Origin: Sulfolobus tengchongensis
Lineage (GTDB): Archaea > Thermoproteota > Thermoprotei_A > Sulfolobales > Sulfolobaceae
Direction: 5' to 3'
Length of the DNA: 64,000 nucleotides
Assembly (NCBI RefSeq): GCF_036967215.1
Contig: NZ_CP146016.1
Coordinates: 1,613,337 to 1,677,336, forward strand
Part shown: piece after piece, positions 28,033 through 37,168 of the stretch
Position numbering within the stretch: the first letter of the stretch is position 1
Layout of the letters: the number at the start of each line of letters is the position of its first letter
Position numbers and translations under genes: made by a program
Notes under the pieces: model-generated
Database searches by the model: none
Told to the model about the DNA's origin: nothing
The model's input: the letters and a program-made list of their open reading frames with translations, nothing else

Positions 28033-30063
28033 ATGAATAAGAAGGTAAAATTAGCCCTAAGCACATCATTAGTTATCGCTATAATAGTTATAGTCCTTAT
28101 AGGTGCTATCGTAGGTGGAGTCTTATATTACCTCAGCTCTACTCATCCGAGTAATCATTTATCCACTACAACCTCTACTTTCATATCTACTACCTCTTCG
28201 TTTACTACAACTTCTACTACCTCTTCTGTAACCACCACCTCGTTAGCTCCCTCAAATTCCTCAGTTTTGGTAGATGTAAGTCAAACCGTAGCTCCAGATT
28301 CACTAGATCCAGCAACTGACTTTTTGGATCAAGTTGAGCCGTTATTTTATGCGATATATCAAGAGCTTGTGGAGCCTAATGGCAGTAATTATTTGCAAGT
28401 TGTGCCAGTGATTGCTAGTAATTGGAGTACTAATAATTACGAGAATTGGACCTTTTATCTAAGACCATATGTTCACTTTTCGGATGGAGTTAGCGTTAAT
28501 GCAAGCACGGTTTGGTTTTCTTTCTATAGAACGATATTGATGGGTCAGCCACCTGGAGTTGCAGATTATATACAAATATTGTTTAATGCTACAGTATACA
28601 CGAATACTGGTTATGCTATTCCTTGGGGTGTTAATAATGCTATTCAGAACGTTACTGGATTACCCACTGCTAATAATTTCACATTAACAGCACAAGTATT
28701 AGCATCAATACTTTCACACTTCAACGCAGCAAACAAAACAATACAAAAGATAATGGAATACCCATACCAAGCAGTAGTAGTAAAAGGACCATACGAAGTA
28801 CAAATAAATACGCTTGAACCATATAAGTATTTTCTTCTTGATATAGCAAATTCTTGGGGTGCAATAGTTGACCCAGTATTTATAGATGCGCATGGTGGAG
28901 TTCAGCCAAATACTCCAAATAATTATATTAATCTAAATGGAATGCCTGGTACGGGACCTTATGAGATCAGATCTGTTGGAGTAAGCTTCAGTAGTATAGT
29001 TCTAGTTGCTAATCCTAATTACTGGGCTATAAATCACACCGTCCCCCTCATAGCTGAACCTCCTCACATCAAGGTAATAGAGATATATTATGGATTAAGT
29101 CATACTGACAGAGTAGAGGAATTTCTATCTAATGGTGCTCAAATTACTTATGTGTCTATTCCATTCCTCAATCAAATTCTTGGAAGGCCACCTTATACTA
29201 ACATAAGTAGTGTTTTCTATAATTTTGGCGTATTGCCTGGTGTTCAATTTATTTCAATGAACACAGAATTATATCCTACTAATATAACAGATTTGAGGCT
29301 AGCAATAGTTCATGCAATTAATTATAGTGAACTTTTGTCGCTGTTTAACTATAATGGGAAGATTTTAGCGATACTTCCTTTAGGCCCAATTAGTCCTCAG
29401 TACGGTCAATTATATAATCCTAATAATTTGCCCTTCTATTCATATAATTTATCATTAGCATTGCATTACTTAAATGAAGCTGGGTATGAAGGAAATTTCT
29501 ACGTAGTATTGCCTAATGGTACAACGGTAGGTAATCCTAAGGGAAGTCAGCTACAAACATTACAAATTGTAGCATTAGCGCCAGTAACTCAATTAGAACA
29601 AGAGGAATTCAATATTATCACTCAAGATTTATCTCAAATAGGAATTTCAGTGTCTGTAAAATATGTTACATTTTCTATAATTGAGTCATACGCGACTCCT
29701 CAGTCTACACCAAACATGGTAGCAATAGGATGGACTCCGGATTGGCCCGATCCAGTATTTCAACAGCTAATGCCTTTGACTGACGTACAATTTGGTGGGG
29801 CTTCCGGAAATTTTGCGTGGGTTAACAATTCTCAATTACAGCAAATATATGAGAGTTTGCCGTTTATAACGAATACTACAGAACAAAGTAAAATTATAGG
29901 TGAAGTTTACAATATTATATATAACGAAGCACCATATATATGGTTGCCAGTACAATCTTCTTATTATATTATTCAACCTTATGTTAAGGGCGTAGTATTC
30001 ACTGATGTTGATGGATACCTAATTTACTTTTACAATACTATGTATTATGCAAATAACAGCTAA
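28033..30063 (+). CDS. ABC transporter substrate-binding protein, oligopeptide type (SBP_bac_5)
   Basis: A 676-residue surface protein. A basic start and one hydrophobic helix (about 8-35) act as signal or membrane anchor, then a Ser/Thr-rich linker (36-85), typical of Sulfolobus binding proteins and probably glycosylated. The large domain has SBP_bac_5 features (DSLDPATDFLDQVEPLFYAIYQELVE near the start, GWTPDWPDPVF near the end). It would capture oligopeptides or oligosaccharides. No permease or ATPase genes follow, so it is an orphan here. Codons at 28681-28805 are unusually rich in A- and C-ending forms compared with the flanks. Confidence 0.85.
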   Translation: MNKKVKLALSTSLVIAIIVIVLIGAIVGGVLYYLSSTHPSNHLSTTTSTFISTTSSFTTTSTTSSVTTTSLAPSNSSVLVDVSQTVAPDSLDPATDFLDQVEPLFYAIYQELVEPNGSNYLQVVPVIASNWSTNNYENWTFYLRPYVHFSDGVSVNASTVWFSFYRTILMGQPPGVADYIQILFNATVYTNTGYAIPWGVNNAIQNVTGLPTANNFTLTAQVLASILSHFNAANKTIQKIMEYPYQAVVVKGPYEVQINTLEPYKYFLLDIANSWGAIVDPVFIDAHGGVQPNTPNNYINLNGMPGTGPYEIRSVGVSFSSIVLVANPNYWAINHTVPLIAEPPHIKVIEIYYGLSHTDRVEEFLSNGAQITYVSIPFLNQILGRPPYTNISSVFYNFGVLPGVQFISMNTELYPTNITDLRLAIVHAINYSELLSLFNYNGKILAILPLGPISPQYGQLYNPNNLPFYSYNLSLALHYLNEAGYEGNFYVVLPNGTTVGNPKGSQLQTLQIVALAPVTQLEQEEFNIITQDLSQIGISVSVKYVTFSIIESYATPQSTPNMVAIGWTPDWPDPVFQQLMPLTDVQFGGASGNFAWVNNSQLQQIYESLPFITNTTEQSKIIGEVYNIIYNEAPYIWLPVQSSYYIIQPYVKGVVFTDVDGYLIYFYNTMYYANNS

Positions 30064-30069
30064 TCAATT

Positions 30070-30092
30070 AATCTTTTTTTATTTTTTAATAT
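30070..30092 (+). terminator. T-rich terminator after the substrate-binding protein gene
   Basis: Two oligo-T runs lie just downstream of the stop at 30063 with no hairpin, the usual Sulfolobus signal. The convergent cupredoxin gene ends at 30193. Confidence 0.45.
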
Positions 30093-30192
30093 TCTTCCAG
30101 ATATATAGTAAATTATTCACAATCTTTATTAAGTCTTCCGCGTTTTTCTTGAAATAGAGCTAGCTTCTGCTTTGCAGGCAACCTCACAATTT

Positions 30193-30939
30193 TCATGTAA
30201 CTATAATTTCTCCATACATTCCCATTTCTGCATGTCCAGGATATTCGCATACGTAATAATAAACGCCGGGCTGGTTAAAGACCGTAGTGAAACTGAATTC
30301 GTAAGCTTGACCAGTATAATAATTCGCATAGGGTAACATGGGTGTTACACCCATTATATTCATCCTAATGTACATCATAGGATAATAGGGATATGGCGGA
30401 GGAACTGGTGTTATCGCTATGTTGTGAAGCATATCATCATCTAAATTGATGAAAAATACTTGAACCATGGAATCTCTTGGGATTATTAATGTCGGGTTAA
30501 TCAGTCCATAAATTACAAATACGTCATGTTGGGCATAAGTAGGGGGAGATTGGCCAGTTAGATTTATGGCCCTTTCATGGCCCATTGCCAAGACAATTAG
30601 CACTATATTTGAGGATGTAAAAAGTAAAGTATTGTTATTAGGAAACACCTTAATGTAGCCTGGAATATTCCTCATCATTGAAATTGCGTCATTTATCGAA
30701 ATGGTTCTTTCGTACATCGTTGCATATCCACCATAATATCCCATCATGTGATACATGCCAGGACCCATCATTCCTCCATATATTCCATAATATCCCATAT
30801 ATTGTAGTTGCTGATTGTAATATGTAACTGCGCTTCGTTGATATTGTAACGGAAAGTAATAAGTGTAATACGCATATCCCACAATACTTCCTACTATAAT
30901 TGCAATGATAACTATTATTAGGAGTCTTTTAACTTCCAT
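30193..30939 (-). CDS. membrane-anchored cupredoxin with a Met/Gly/Tyr-rich insert
   Basis: A 248-residue protein. One N-terminal membrane helix (about 6-28) anchors it outside the cell. A stretch rich in Met, Gly and Tyr (about 48-76: GIYGGMMGPGMYHMMGYYGG) could bind copper(I). The C-terminal cupredoxin domain shows type 1 copper ligands: H in DDDMLHNIAI, then C231, H236 and M239 or M241 in YVCEYPGHAEMGMYG. It resembles sulfocyanin in plan but not closely in sequence. Likely a terminal-oxidase electron carrier or copper-handling protein; no oxidase genes are near. Confidence 0.75.
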   Translation of the reverse strand: MEVKRLLIIVIIAIIVGSIVGYAYYTYYFPLQYQRSAVTYYNQQLQYMGYYGIYGGMMGPGMYHMMGYYGGYATMYERTISINDAISMMRNIPGYIKVFPNNNTLLFTSSNIVLIVLAMGHERAINLTGQSPPTYAQHDVFVIYGLINPTLIIPRDSMVQVFFINLDDDMLHNIAITPVPPPYPYYPMMYIRMNIMGVTPMLPYANYYTGQAYEFSFTTVFNQPGVYYYVCEYPGHAEMGMYGEIIVT

Positions 30940-31556
30940 AAATCTTTATCTGAGCATAATAATAAAAAGTTTGTGCCTATTAAGGTATATTATCAAAAAA
31001 TAGCTTGAATTACTAGATTATATGAAATATTACAACTAAATAAAATTAACTGAAAAACTATTAAATATAAACTTATTTGTTTTCTTTCAAACGTCATATA
31101 GGCTACACTCCACTAAAGATTGAATATAATGATACTCTTGTAGCAGTTCCCTGAAAATCCCTTCCAAGTTCATATTTACTGAAACTTTTTCGGTTCCACG
31201 CCAATAGGCTGATTGCTGAATTTCCCTATTAACGTAGATGACGTCGCTCACTTTCGTTTAAATTAATGGATGTCTCATTACGTTGAAATCCGTAAAGGCA
31301 CTATTCTTAATAATTAACAACTTCGCTATAGTTTACCTAAAATTTTGGTATTATTAGTAGTAATAATGAAAATTGCATTATATTTCAAATAAAACTCATC
31401 ATATCATCAAGTCCTATGTTATGATAATATTTGAATTTAACCTTTTGGATGTGAACTCGCTTCTTGATCTAGATAAACTATAAATTTTGCAGATTTATCC
31501 AACTCAAGTTAATTTAACAGAAATATATTAAAACAACTTTTAAGAAGTAGTAGCAT
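30940..31556. other. gap with a possible small gene remnant
   Basis: 617 bases. The only coding signal is a 54-codon frame on the minus strand at 31087-31251 (separate entry). The rest is AT-rich without clear structure. An AT-rich promoter-like stretch precedes the gene at 31557. Confidence 0.35.
31087..31251 (-). CDS. possible small ORF or gene remnant
   Basis: From GTG 31251 the frame encodes 54 residues, beginning VSDVIYVNREIQQSAYWRG and continuing with EKVSVNMNLEGIFRELLQEYH. The amino acid mix is protein-like, more so than the surrounding DNA would give by chance. A stop lies just upstream, so it may be the 3' remnant of a longer lost gene. No family is recognised. Confidence 0.25.
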   Translation of the reverse strand: MSDVIYVNREIQQSAYWRGTEKVSVNMNLEGIFRELLQEYHYIQSLVECSLYDV

Positions 31557-31823
31557 ATGGCAAATGTCAATATACTAAAGAACATTGAAAACCTTGTAAT
31601 GTCGAAAAGGAATTTATTTCAGATTAAAAGTGAAGTTTATGAGGGCATAATAAAGGTTGACAGCTATGTCTTTAAAGATTTGAAAATAGAGTTCTATTAT
31701 TGTGATGAAAGATTACGTCATGTTGTGATAAAAAGCCAAGATTTAAATATAACAATCAGTGAAGATACTACAAAAAGCGTAGATGAAGTTATAAGTTATC
31801 TTAAGCAAAAGTTAGAAAGTTAA
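31557..31823 (+). CDS. small hypothetical protein
   Basis: An 88-residue soluble protein with alternating strands (SEVYEGIIKVDSYVFKDLKIEFYYCD) and a C-terminal helix (SVDEVISYLKQKLES). It has no recognised domain. The ATG follows an AT-rich region with a TATA-like element near -27, so it is probably transcribed without a leader. Function unknown. Confidence 0.5.
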   Translation: MANVNILKNIENLVMSKRNLFQIKSEVYEGIIKVDSYVFKDLKIEFYYCDERLRHVVIKSQDLNITISEDTTKSVDEVISYLKQKLES

Positions 31824-32000
31824 ACGTCTTTTTCCCTAAATTATCCACTTTTATCAACTTAAGAAATTTCAAAACTACATATGACAATTAAAATATTCAT
31901 TTCTGAATCCGCGATTTACTAACTTATAGCTCACTTTGAGAGGGTATTTATAAACTATTGTATTTTAATGCGAGATCATTAAAATAGAAAGAGCACAATA

Positions 32001-32089
32001 GTGTGGGCATCATTTGGAAACTAGACGATAATTCTATGAATAGTCTTGATAATGAGAATAGCCTCAATTTTCAGAAAATCCACAAACTA
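32001..32089 (+). repeat. dispersed repeat, block 1
   Basis: About 88 bases. The reverse complement, including TAGTTTGTGGATTTTCTGAA and GAATTATCGTCTAGTTTYCAAATGAT in parts, occurs at 53456-53543 with few differences. It does not look coding. Possibly part of a MITE or IS remnant. Confidence 0.55.
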
Positions 32090-32146
32090 TGAGCACAATG
32101 TAAATTTTGAAAAAATACCTATTAACCTTAGAGTTTACAAATGTAA

Positions 32147-32235
32147 TGCTTTTCATAGTCAGAGGAAACATCGTTTACAATTACTTAACGAGAGAAAGTA
32201 TGATGGAAATTAATCGGTCTCAATTTCAATGAAAA
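32147..32235 (+). repeat. dispersed repeat, block 2
   Basis: About 85 bases containing CTTTTCATAGT, TACTTAACGAGAGAAAGT and ATGGAAATTAATCGGTCTC. The same blocks in the same order occur at 54642-54725. Together with block 1 it marks a repeated element of at least 230 bases. Confidence 0.55.
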
Positions 32236-32367
32236 AGACTATAACAAAAACCTATCCATCATCAAGTACTTTGTGGAGTTTTTCAAAACTTACGTCAATT
32301 TTTTACATCCTCTCAGTAGTAAAAAGAACGTTCTAAACAGATATCTTACAAATACCCCACAAAACAA

Positions 32368-32889
32368 TCATAAAGACGTTTTATTGTATTTAGTGTAAAG
32401 CGAGTTTACCAGATTAACATATTCTTTATGTCTCTCTAAACCAAAATTTTCCTCTATTCTTTCGAACTCTTCATATATTAAATTATCCTCTTCGATAGTT
32501 ATCAAATTTTCTGTCATGGGGAATAATACCGTATTCTCCTTATCGATATGTTCAGCTAACAGGGAAATAAGACTATCTAAACTCTTACGTAATTCATCGT
32601 ATTCCTTATACCTCGTTTCAATTTGAGCTATTAAATCCCTTAGCTTATTATGTTCATACACCATTACGTGAATAGGTCCTCCAGCTAGGCCTTTTTGTTC
32701 CAGAAAATAAAATAGAGCTTTCTCTTCCTTAACATGGTGGCAGTCATCAACGAAATTCTTTATGAAACGTATTATACTTTTAATATCATCAATAGTATCA
32801 TCTTTAACTTCAATCGTATTTAGAATGTTCAATGCTTTTAGTATTACTTCATGCTCTTCCTTTAACATTTTTATTGACTTGAGCATCAA
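32368..32889 (-). CDS. hemerythrin HHE-domain protein
   Basis: A 173-residue helical protein. Metal-ligand pattern: LKEEHEVILKAL near residue 13, DDCHHVKEEKALF near 51 (HxxxE), VYEHNKLRD near 79, LAEHIDKENTVLF near 113 (HxxxE). It should bind O2 or NO at a diiron site. ATG 32886 is an equally good start. It is one of three such proteins in the window, about 5 kb from the nitrate reductase genes. No cotranscribed neighbour. Confidence 0.75.
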   Translation of the reverse strand: MMLKSIKMLKEEHEVILKALNILNTIEVKDDTIDDIKSIIRFIKNFVDDCHHVKEEKALFYFLEQKGLAGGPIHVMVYEHNKLRDLIAQIETRYKEYDELRKSLDSLISLLAEHIDKENTVLFPMTENLITIEEDNLIYEEFERIEENFGLERHKEYVNLVNSLYTKYNKTSL

Positions 32890-33242
32890 ACTACCTTATT
32901 TATTGAAATTATTATATCAAACCCCTAATAATTAAGGTCAATAATGAGGTAGTAGAAAAGATTATACAAGGTTTTCAAATATAAAAAGATACAAGCAGCT
33001 ACAATAGCAGTTACGTAAATTTAATAGGTCAGGTAAGATGACGAATACCTTCACTAAATAATGAAGCAATCGTTAGCAGTGAGGATTCTTTAACACTCTG
33101 TGGGTTAAGGGGATGAAAATATATGCAAGGTGGGGATGCTCCTTCCTTGAGGATAGAGTAGTTCACCGAACAGTTCTAAGAAGTTAAGTAAGATGAAAAT
33201 CAACAATAAAATATAAATACTACTTTTTTCAAAAGAAATAAT
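32890..33242. other. gene-free gap
   Basis: 353 bases between divergent genes. A GC-richer stretch at about 33095-33170 (GTGGGTTAAGGGGATGAAAA, then GGTGGGGATGCTCCTTCCTT) stands out from the AT-rich background and could be a structured RNA or another mobile-element relic. I cannot assign it. Confidence 0.35.
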
Positions 33243-33518
33243 ATGAAAGTAACAGTAATCCACCAATGGGAAGATAATCAGAAAGATATGGTATCGAATT
33301 TCTTCAATCAATTAGTTAGTATGGCAAAGAACAAGAAACTTCCTAAAGGAATGAAACTGGAAAAAGTAAGTATTTCTCATGAATCTAAAACTGCAATCTG
33401 TGAGTGGGATGTTAACAATTTAGATTTACTTATACAAGCTGCGAAACAGTTCAATATAACGTGGAAAATAACACCTATACAGTTACAAACTCTATATGAG
33501 CATAAATCATTTTTCTAA
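33243..33518 (+). CDS. small hypothetical protein (DUF4242-like shape)
   Basis: A 91-residue protein with a ferredoxin-like alternation of strands and helices: MKVTVIHQW, a helix near 15-30, KLEKVSISHESKTAICEWDV, a helix near 60-70, and a closing strand. No active-site motif is seen. It has a TATA-like element near -27. It converges on the HTH_10 regulator gene with T-rich terminators between. Function unknown. Confidence 0.5.
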   Translation: MKVTVIHQWEDNQKDMVSNFFNQLVSMAKNKKLPKGMKLEKVSISHESKTAICEWDVNNLDLLIQAAKQFNITWKITPIQLQTLYEHKSFF

Positions 33519-33552
33519 ATATTTTTATTTTATTTCTTTCTTTTTTTAATAA
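33517..33552. terminator. T-rich terminator region between convergent genes
   Basis: Three oligo-T runs follow the stop at 33518 on the plus strand. The minus-strand gene ends at 33555. Confidence 0.45.
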
Positions 33553-33554
33553 AT

Positions 33555-34169
33555 TTATCCTATTTTATCCAAATAATATTTGACAACTTTTCTTAGTGCC
33601 CTACGTAATATCTCCTCTAGCGTTGGTGTTGAAATGCCTAATTTTTCGGCTAATTCAGTTAAAGATATCCCTCTCTCGTCATTAAAGTAGCCCAACTTAT
33701 AAGCCAGTTTCAGTATTTCCATTTGTCTTTCAGTCAGCTCGTTGCTAGGTATCTCTGATGTATCTAATACTGTTACCTTAATACCCTGGCTTGAAAGCTT
33801 AGCTAGAAATTCCTTCAATGAAGAAGTGTTAGGAACTAAAAGAGTATAAAGTAGAGTCCTCTCTTTAACAACTTTTATTTTCTCTACAACTACATCTGAA
33901 TTATAGAGAACTCTACAGACAGCGCATCCATTAGTCCTAACCCAAACTTTATTGTCATTAAGTCTTAATACTTTAATACTGTTTGATTTAAGCTTCACTA
34001 TATCTTCCTTTTTTATCTCATTCTCAAATAATACTATATGATCAGTAGTACTATCTCCTAATTTAACATTTTCGACATTAGCCTTAAGACCGGTCAACGA
34101 TATTATTTTCATTACTTCACATGGATGGTCCTCTACTAAAATTGTCGCTTCAAATGGTGTCTTAAACAT
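33555..34169 (-). CDS. HTH_10 (bacterio-opsin activator-like) transcriptional regulator
   Basis: A 204-residue protein with a sensory-like N-terminal part (strands, and a CAVCRVLY cysteine pair near residue 80). The C-terminal HTH_10 domain spans about 150-204: [18 protein letters not shown], then [28 protein letters not shown]. These archaeal regulators are often redox or metal responsive. It follows a DUF488 gene by 14 bases on the same strand, so it probably belongs to one operon with it. Confidence 0.82.
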   Translation of the reverse strand: MFKTPFEATILVEDHPCEVMKIISLTGLKANVENVKLGDSTTDHIVLFENEIKKEDIVKLKSNSIKVLRLNDNKVWVRTNGCAVCRVLYNSDVVVEKIKVVKERTLLYTLLVPNTSSLKEFLAKLSSQGIKVTVLDTSEIPSNELTERQMEILKLAYKLGYFNDERGISLTELAEKLGISTPTLEEILRRALRKVVKYYLDKIG

Positions 34170-34183
34170 ATACTAAGAATTCG

Positions 34184-34552
34184 TTACTGAACTTTTAATA
34201 TCTTTTCTATAAACTCCTTTAAAGCGACTGCATTATTATATGGAGATTTAGAAGCGTAAAGCAGGGTTATGTTACCACCTTTTTTAATTAGTTGTAATAG
34301 CACATCTATCTTTGGGTTCTTACTAAGTTCTTCAAAATATTTTCGTTTAAATTCCTCCCATTTACTTTCATCATGATTGTACCACTTTCGTAATTCCTCA
34401 CTTGGAGCTAAGTCCCTAAGCCATAAATCTATCTGATCCTTTCTAATACCTCTAGGCCATAACCTATCCACTAGAACTCTTATTCCATCATCTCTTTCTA
34501 TAGGTTCATAAACTCTTTTTACTTTTATCATATGATTATGTTCCATTATCAC
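34184..34552 (-). CDS. DUF488 family protein (YeaO-like)
   Basis: A 122-residue protein with the DUF488 signature: [38 protein letters not shown] in overlapping parts and a late [16 protein letters not shown]. The family is of unknown biochemical function; some members have been linked to metal or nitro-compound stress. ATG 34531 ([10 protein letters not shown]) is a plausible shorter start. Upstream gene of the pair with the HTH_10 regulator. Confidence 0.82.
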   Translation of the reverse strand: MIMEHNHMIKVKRVYEPIERDDGIRVLVDRLWPRGIRKDQIDLWLRDLAPSEELRKWYNHDESKWEEFKRKYFEELSKNPKIDVLLQLIKKGGNITLLYASKSPYNNAVALKEFIEKILKVQ

Positions 34553-34615
34553 TTTAAAAATAGATAGGCTAATAGATTAGGTAGAGAAAAAGAATTTAAT
34601 TACGTTTCTATAACC

Positions 34616-34843
34616 CTATGCTTCTACCCTTATAGGTTTATTAGATAAGTGATGCAGTCCAATGTGAGTAAGTAAGCTTTCTACTCTTTTTCTCTTTTCA
34701 TGACAGATAGGACATTCGTAACCATCCTCTCTTACTAATGGCTTATAATCAGAGTGCTGAAGGACCTTATGCTGATAATATAGTGAATTACTAGAAAATA
34801 CTTGACTGCAGATTTCACATTTTAATAATACACGTTTTTGCAT
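34616..34843 (-). CDS. small two-finger C2H2 zinc-finger protein
   Basis: A 75-residue protein with two C2H2-type fingers: CEICSQVFSSNSLYYQHKVLQH (in two parts C-x2-C and H-x4-H) and CPICHEKRKRVESLLTHIGLHH. Such small C2H2 proteins are common in Sulfolobus chromosomes and viruses and bind DNA or partners. Its size and spacing are those of crenarchaeal and viral fingers, so a viral origin is possible but not shown. Confidence 0.78.
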   Translation of the reverse strand: MQKRVLLKCEICSQVFSSNSLYYQHKVLQHSDYKPLVREDGYECPICHEKRKRVESLLTHIGLHHLSNKPIRVEA

Positions 34844-35091
34844 AAAAATGATATTCGTGTCATATTATTTAAACTTTCTCCCTAACTTATTTTTCACAAT
34901 TTATGTTTAAGCCAGTAGAGCTTAATGGGAAAACTCTAAAAAGTAATTATCCGTTGCGCACATGAAATATCATGAAGATTAACGCTTAACTTGTAAATAA
35001 TATATAAAGTGATTCTGGGACAAAATAACTTACTTTTCCTCCAATCTACAACACTTTTAAACTATTCAATCTATATAAAGCAATAAGGATA

Positions 35092-36033
35092 TTATAAAGA
35101 GAGAGAGGTGGGATTCTTAGTTTTCAAAATACCCTTCTCCTCTAGACTTGCTAATAGCAAGTAGAAGTATACAAGACCTTTATAGTTCGACCAAGGTTTA
35201 AGCATTTCATCTATTTGCTTATCGTTAGGAGTGTAACTCAAATTAAAGAATTTTCTAATCTTATTTTGAGCTCCCACATCCCCCGTTGGAAAGACGTTTA
35301 ATTTTCCATACCCTCTAAGTAAAATGTAGTCTAAAGACCACTTACCTATACCCTTTAATTTGCTGAAAACGCTTATAATGTCATCATCACTGAGAGTATT
35401 TAGCTTCTCTTCGCTTAGCTCGTTATCTGAAAACTTCGTCGCAATTTGCTTAATGTACCTAATTTTTGGCCTACTGTAACCTATCGACCTTAATTCTTCC
35501 TCACTGGACTTTGACAGTTTTATTGGGTCTGGAAAGCTGTAGAATATTTTATCGTTTTCCTTTATCTTCTCTCCTAATTTTACCACTAATCTACTCAATA
35601 TGGTTAAACATGACTCTAATGAAACTTGCTGGCAAGTTATTGCGTTAACTAACGTTTCGAAAATTGTTGGAAATACTACAGGTTTCGCTCCAATAAACTT
35701 GTTTACTAGGAATTTGAGTTGATTATTATTTGTTGAGATATTATAAAATCTGTACAAATCAACGTACATTCCAACCATTTTTTCAATTGTTTTGACAACC
35801 TTTTCTGCCTCGTATTCAGAATCAGCATGTAATTCAATATTTATAGAAGAACCTCGTGAAAGATTAATTTGTGTGACCTTTACTAAGACTGGAGTAGCGT
35901 CTATCGTTAAACTTCTTATATAACTATTGCCCTCTATATGTTCCAGTAGATTTTTACTACTCCTTTTAAGCAACCATGCAGTATAAACTAAATTAAATGG
36001 AGGTATTGGCTCAATCTCGATTGTAAATTTCAT
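35092..36033 (-). CDS. HhH-GPD DNA glycosylase (AlkA-like)
   Basis: A 313-residue base-excision enzyme. The AlkA-type N-terminal domain is followed by helical domains, a conserved ITCQQVSLE segment (residues 132-140), the helix-hairpin-helix LKGIGKWSLDYIL (226-238), and the catalytic aspartate D252 in PTGDVGAQN. It would remove alkylated purines from DNA. It overlaps the upstream molybdopterin gene by 4 bases (ATGA), so the two are translationally coupled although unrelated in function. Confidence 0.85.
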   Translation of the reverse strand: MKFTIEIEPIPPFNLVYTAWLLKRSSKNLLEHIEGNSYIRSLTIDATPVLVKVTQINLSRGSSINIELHADSEYEAEKVVKTIEKMVGMYVDLYRFYNISTNNNQLKFLVNKFIGAKPVVFPTIFETLVNAITCQQVSLESCLTILSRLVVKLGEKIKENDKIFYSFPDPIKLSKSSEEELRSIGYSRPKIRYIKQIATKFSDNELSEEKLNTLSDDDIISVFSKLKGIGKWSLDYILLRGYGKLNVFPTGDVGAQNKIRKFFNLSYTPNDKQIDEMLKPWSNYKGLVYFYLLLASLEEKGILKTKNPTSLSL

Positions 36034-36494
36034 GGGCCTTTACCTATTCTACTCAAAGCTATCCTCTTTCCTGTAGACTCTCTATATTTATCAGTTATCT
36101 CTATTTCCGACAACCATTTTACACTTTCATAACATTGTTGGAATGGAAACACTAACCTTACTGGACCACCTCGTTTCTCTGTTAATAACTCTCCCTTGTA
36201 TGCGTAAGCTAATATGACATTATCGTTTAATGCCTTATTTAACTCTAACGTTATAGTATAGTCTCCGGACTTAAAGATACTATATTTAGCATTGCTAAGG
36301 GGTTTAGCTAATGATAATACGTCCCTTACCCTTACTCCTTGCCATTCAGAATTTTCTATAACCCAGCCTTCAACACATCTGAAATCGAAAGTAATAGTAA
36401 CTACTGGAAGTTTACGTATATCATCTAACGATAAATTAAGTTGCTTTTCAACTAATCCGTAAATTTTCAATGACCAATTACTAGCCATTTTCAA
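36030..36494 (-). CDS. small molybdopterin oxidoreductase (sulfite-oxidase fold)
   Basis: A 154-residue protein of the Oxidored_molyb (YedY/sulfite oxidase) fold. C56 in TFDFRCVEGW is the expected molybdenum ligand, followed by WQGVRVRDVL and a late GGPVRLVFPFQQCYESVKWLSEIE. It has no Tat signal and no dimerisation domain, so it is a cytoplasmic single-domain form. Substrate unknown. It is the first gene of a pair with the DNA glycosylase. Confidence 0.8.
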   Translation of the reverse strand: MKMASNWSLKIYGLVEKQLNLSLDDIRKLPVVTITFDFRCVEGWVIENSEWQGVRVRDVLSLAKPLSNAKYSIFKSGDYTITLELNKALNDNVILAYAYKGELLTEKRGGPVRLVFPFQQCYESVKWLSEIEITDKYRESTGKRIALSRIGKGP

Positions 36495-36832
36495 CTTTTT
36501 CTCTTCCTAAAATAAAAGCTTTAACCTAACGTTTTAGGTATCAAAGGTAATGAATTTAAGCCTCAGTCCTTCACTTCGTATATAATTTCATGGAATAACC
36601 TATGATGTAAGGAGTAACCGTTTTATATGATTTCGTAAATTGGTTAGATTAATACAATGTTCTTACAATAACGAGACTGTAAATATCAACTTAAATTTTG
36701 AAAAATCCCGAAAAGTAAATGATACCAATGGGTATTCATAAAACAATAAAGCATTAATGGATTAGAAAATCTTAGATACCCTAATATCTTAGGCAAACGC
36801 TCTTAATAGTTTAAATTATATGAGTTATAACA
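36495..36832. other. gene-free gap
   Basis: 338 AT-rich bases between divergent genes. It ends with the TATA-like element TTTAAATTA at about 36808, which serves the small membrane protein at 36833. No repeat or RNA is recognised. Confidence 0.4.
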
Positions 36833-37168
36833 ATGATTTTGCTTTACTTGACGCTTGCAATGATAATAATACACTTAATAGGTTCCATAATATCCTTTTT
36901 AAAGAGAACGTTTCCCAGATCGATTGGGAATTTCGTAGCATTTTACGAGATGGTTTTTTACATAATCGTAGCGGTGTTTTATTCACATATAATATTACCC
37001 TTATTGGTAATACTCTATTTCTACCTTGTAGTACATATTGCCGGTGGAATTCTTTACATCATAGGGTACTTGGGCAAACTATATTCTACAGAAAGGATAA
37101 AGTATTATGGAATTTATGAAGCTTTTGAGATGCTCTACTTATTGGTATTGTTTGTCAGTATGATTTAG
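36833..37168 (+). CDS. small four-helix membrane protein
   Basis: A 111-residue hydrophobic protein with about four membrane helices and a short polar loop (GKLYSTERIKYYG). I chose this frame over an overlapping 99-codon frame (36820-37119) because it has regular helices and a TATA element about 20-27 bases before its ATG. Its 3' end overlaps the end of the broken TDT transporter gene on the other strand. Function unknown. Confidence 0.5.
   Translation: MILLYLTLAMIIIHLIGSIISFLKRTFPRSIGNFVAFYEMVFYIIVAVFYSHIILPLLVILYFYLVVHIAGGILYIIGYLGKLYSTERIKYYGIYEAFEMLYLLVLFVSMI

Larger units (their letters stand above)
31824..32367. other. gap made largely of dispersed repeat sequence
   Basis: 544 bases. 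Two blocks recur elsewhere in the window: 32001-32089 is found inverted at 53456-53543, and 32147-32235 recurs in direct orientation at 54642-54725. No ORF is supported. The region looks like a decayed or non-autonomous mobile element. Confidence 0.5.

Noticed and set aside
28033-30063. Expectation of an oligopeptide ABC operon downstream
   Set aside because: The next gene is a convergent cupredoxin; no permease or ATPase genes follow in the window.
33105-33311. 68-codon minus-strand frame before the DUF4242-like gene
   Set aside because: It overlaps the start of the better supported plus-strand gene; the N-terminal part is low complexity. The GC-richer DNA there is noted as a gap feature instead.
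36820-37119. 99-codon frame overlapping the small membrane protein
   Set aside because: Its composition is irregular, and the TATA spacing fits the frame starting at 36833 better; the latter also has regular membrane helices.
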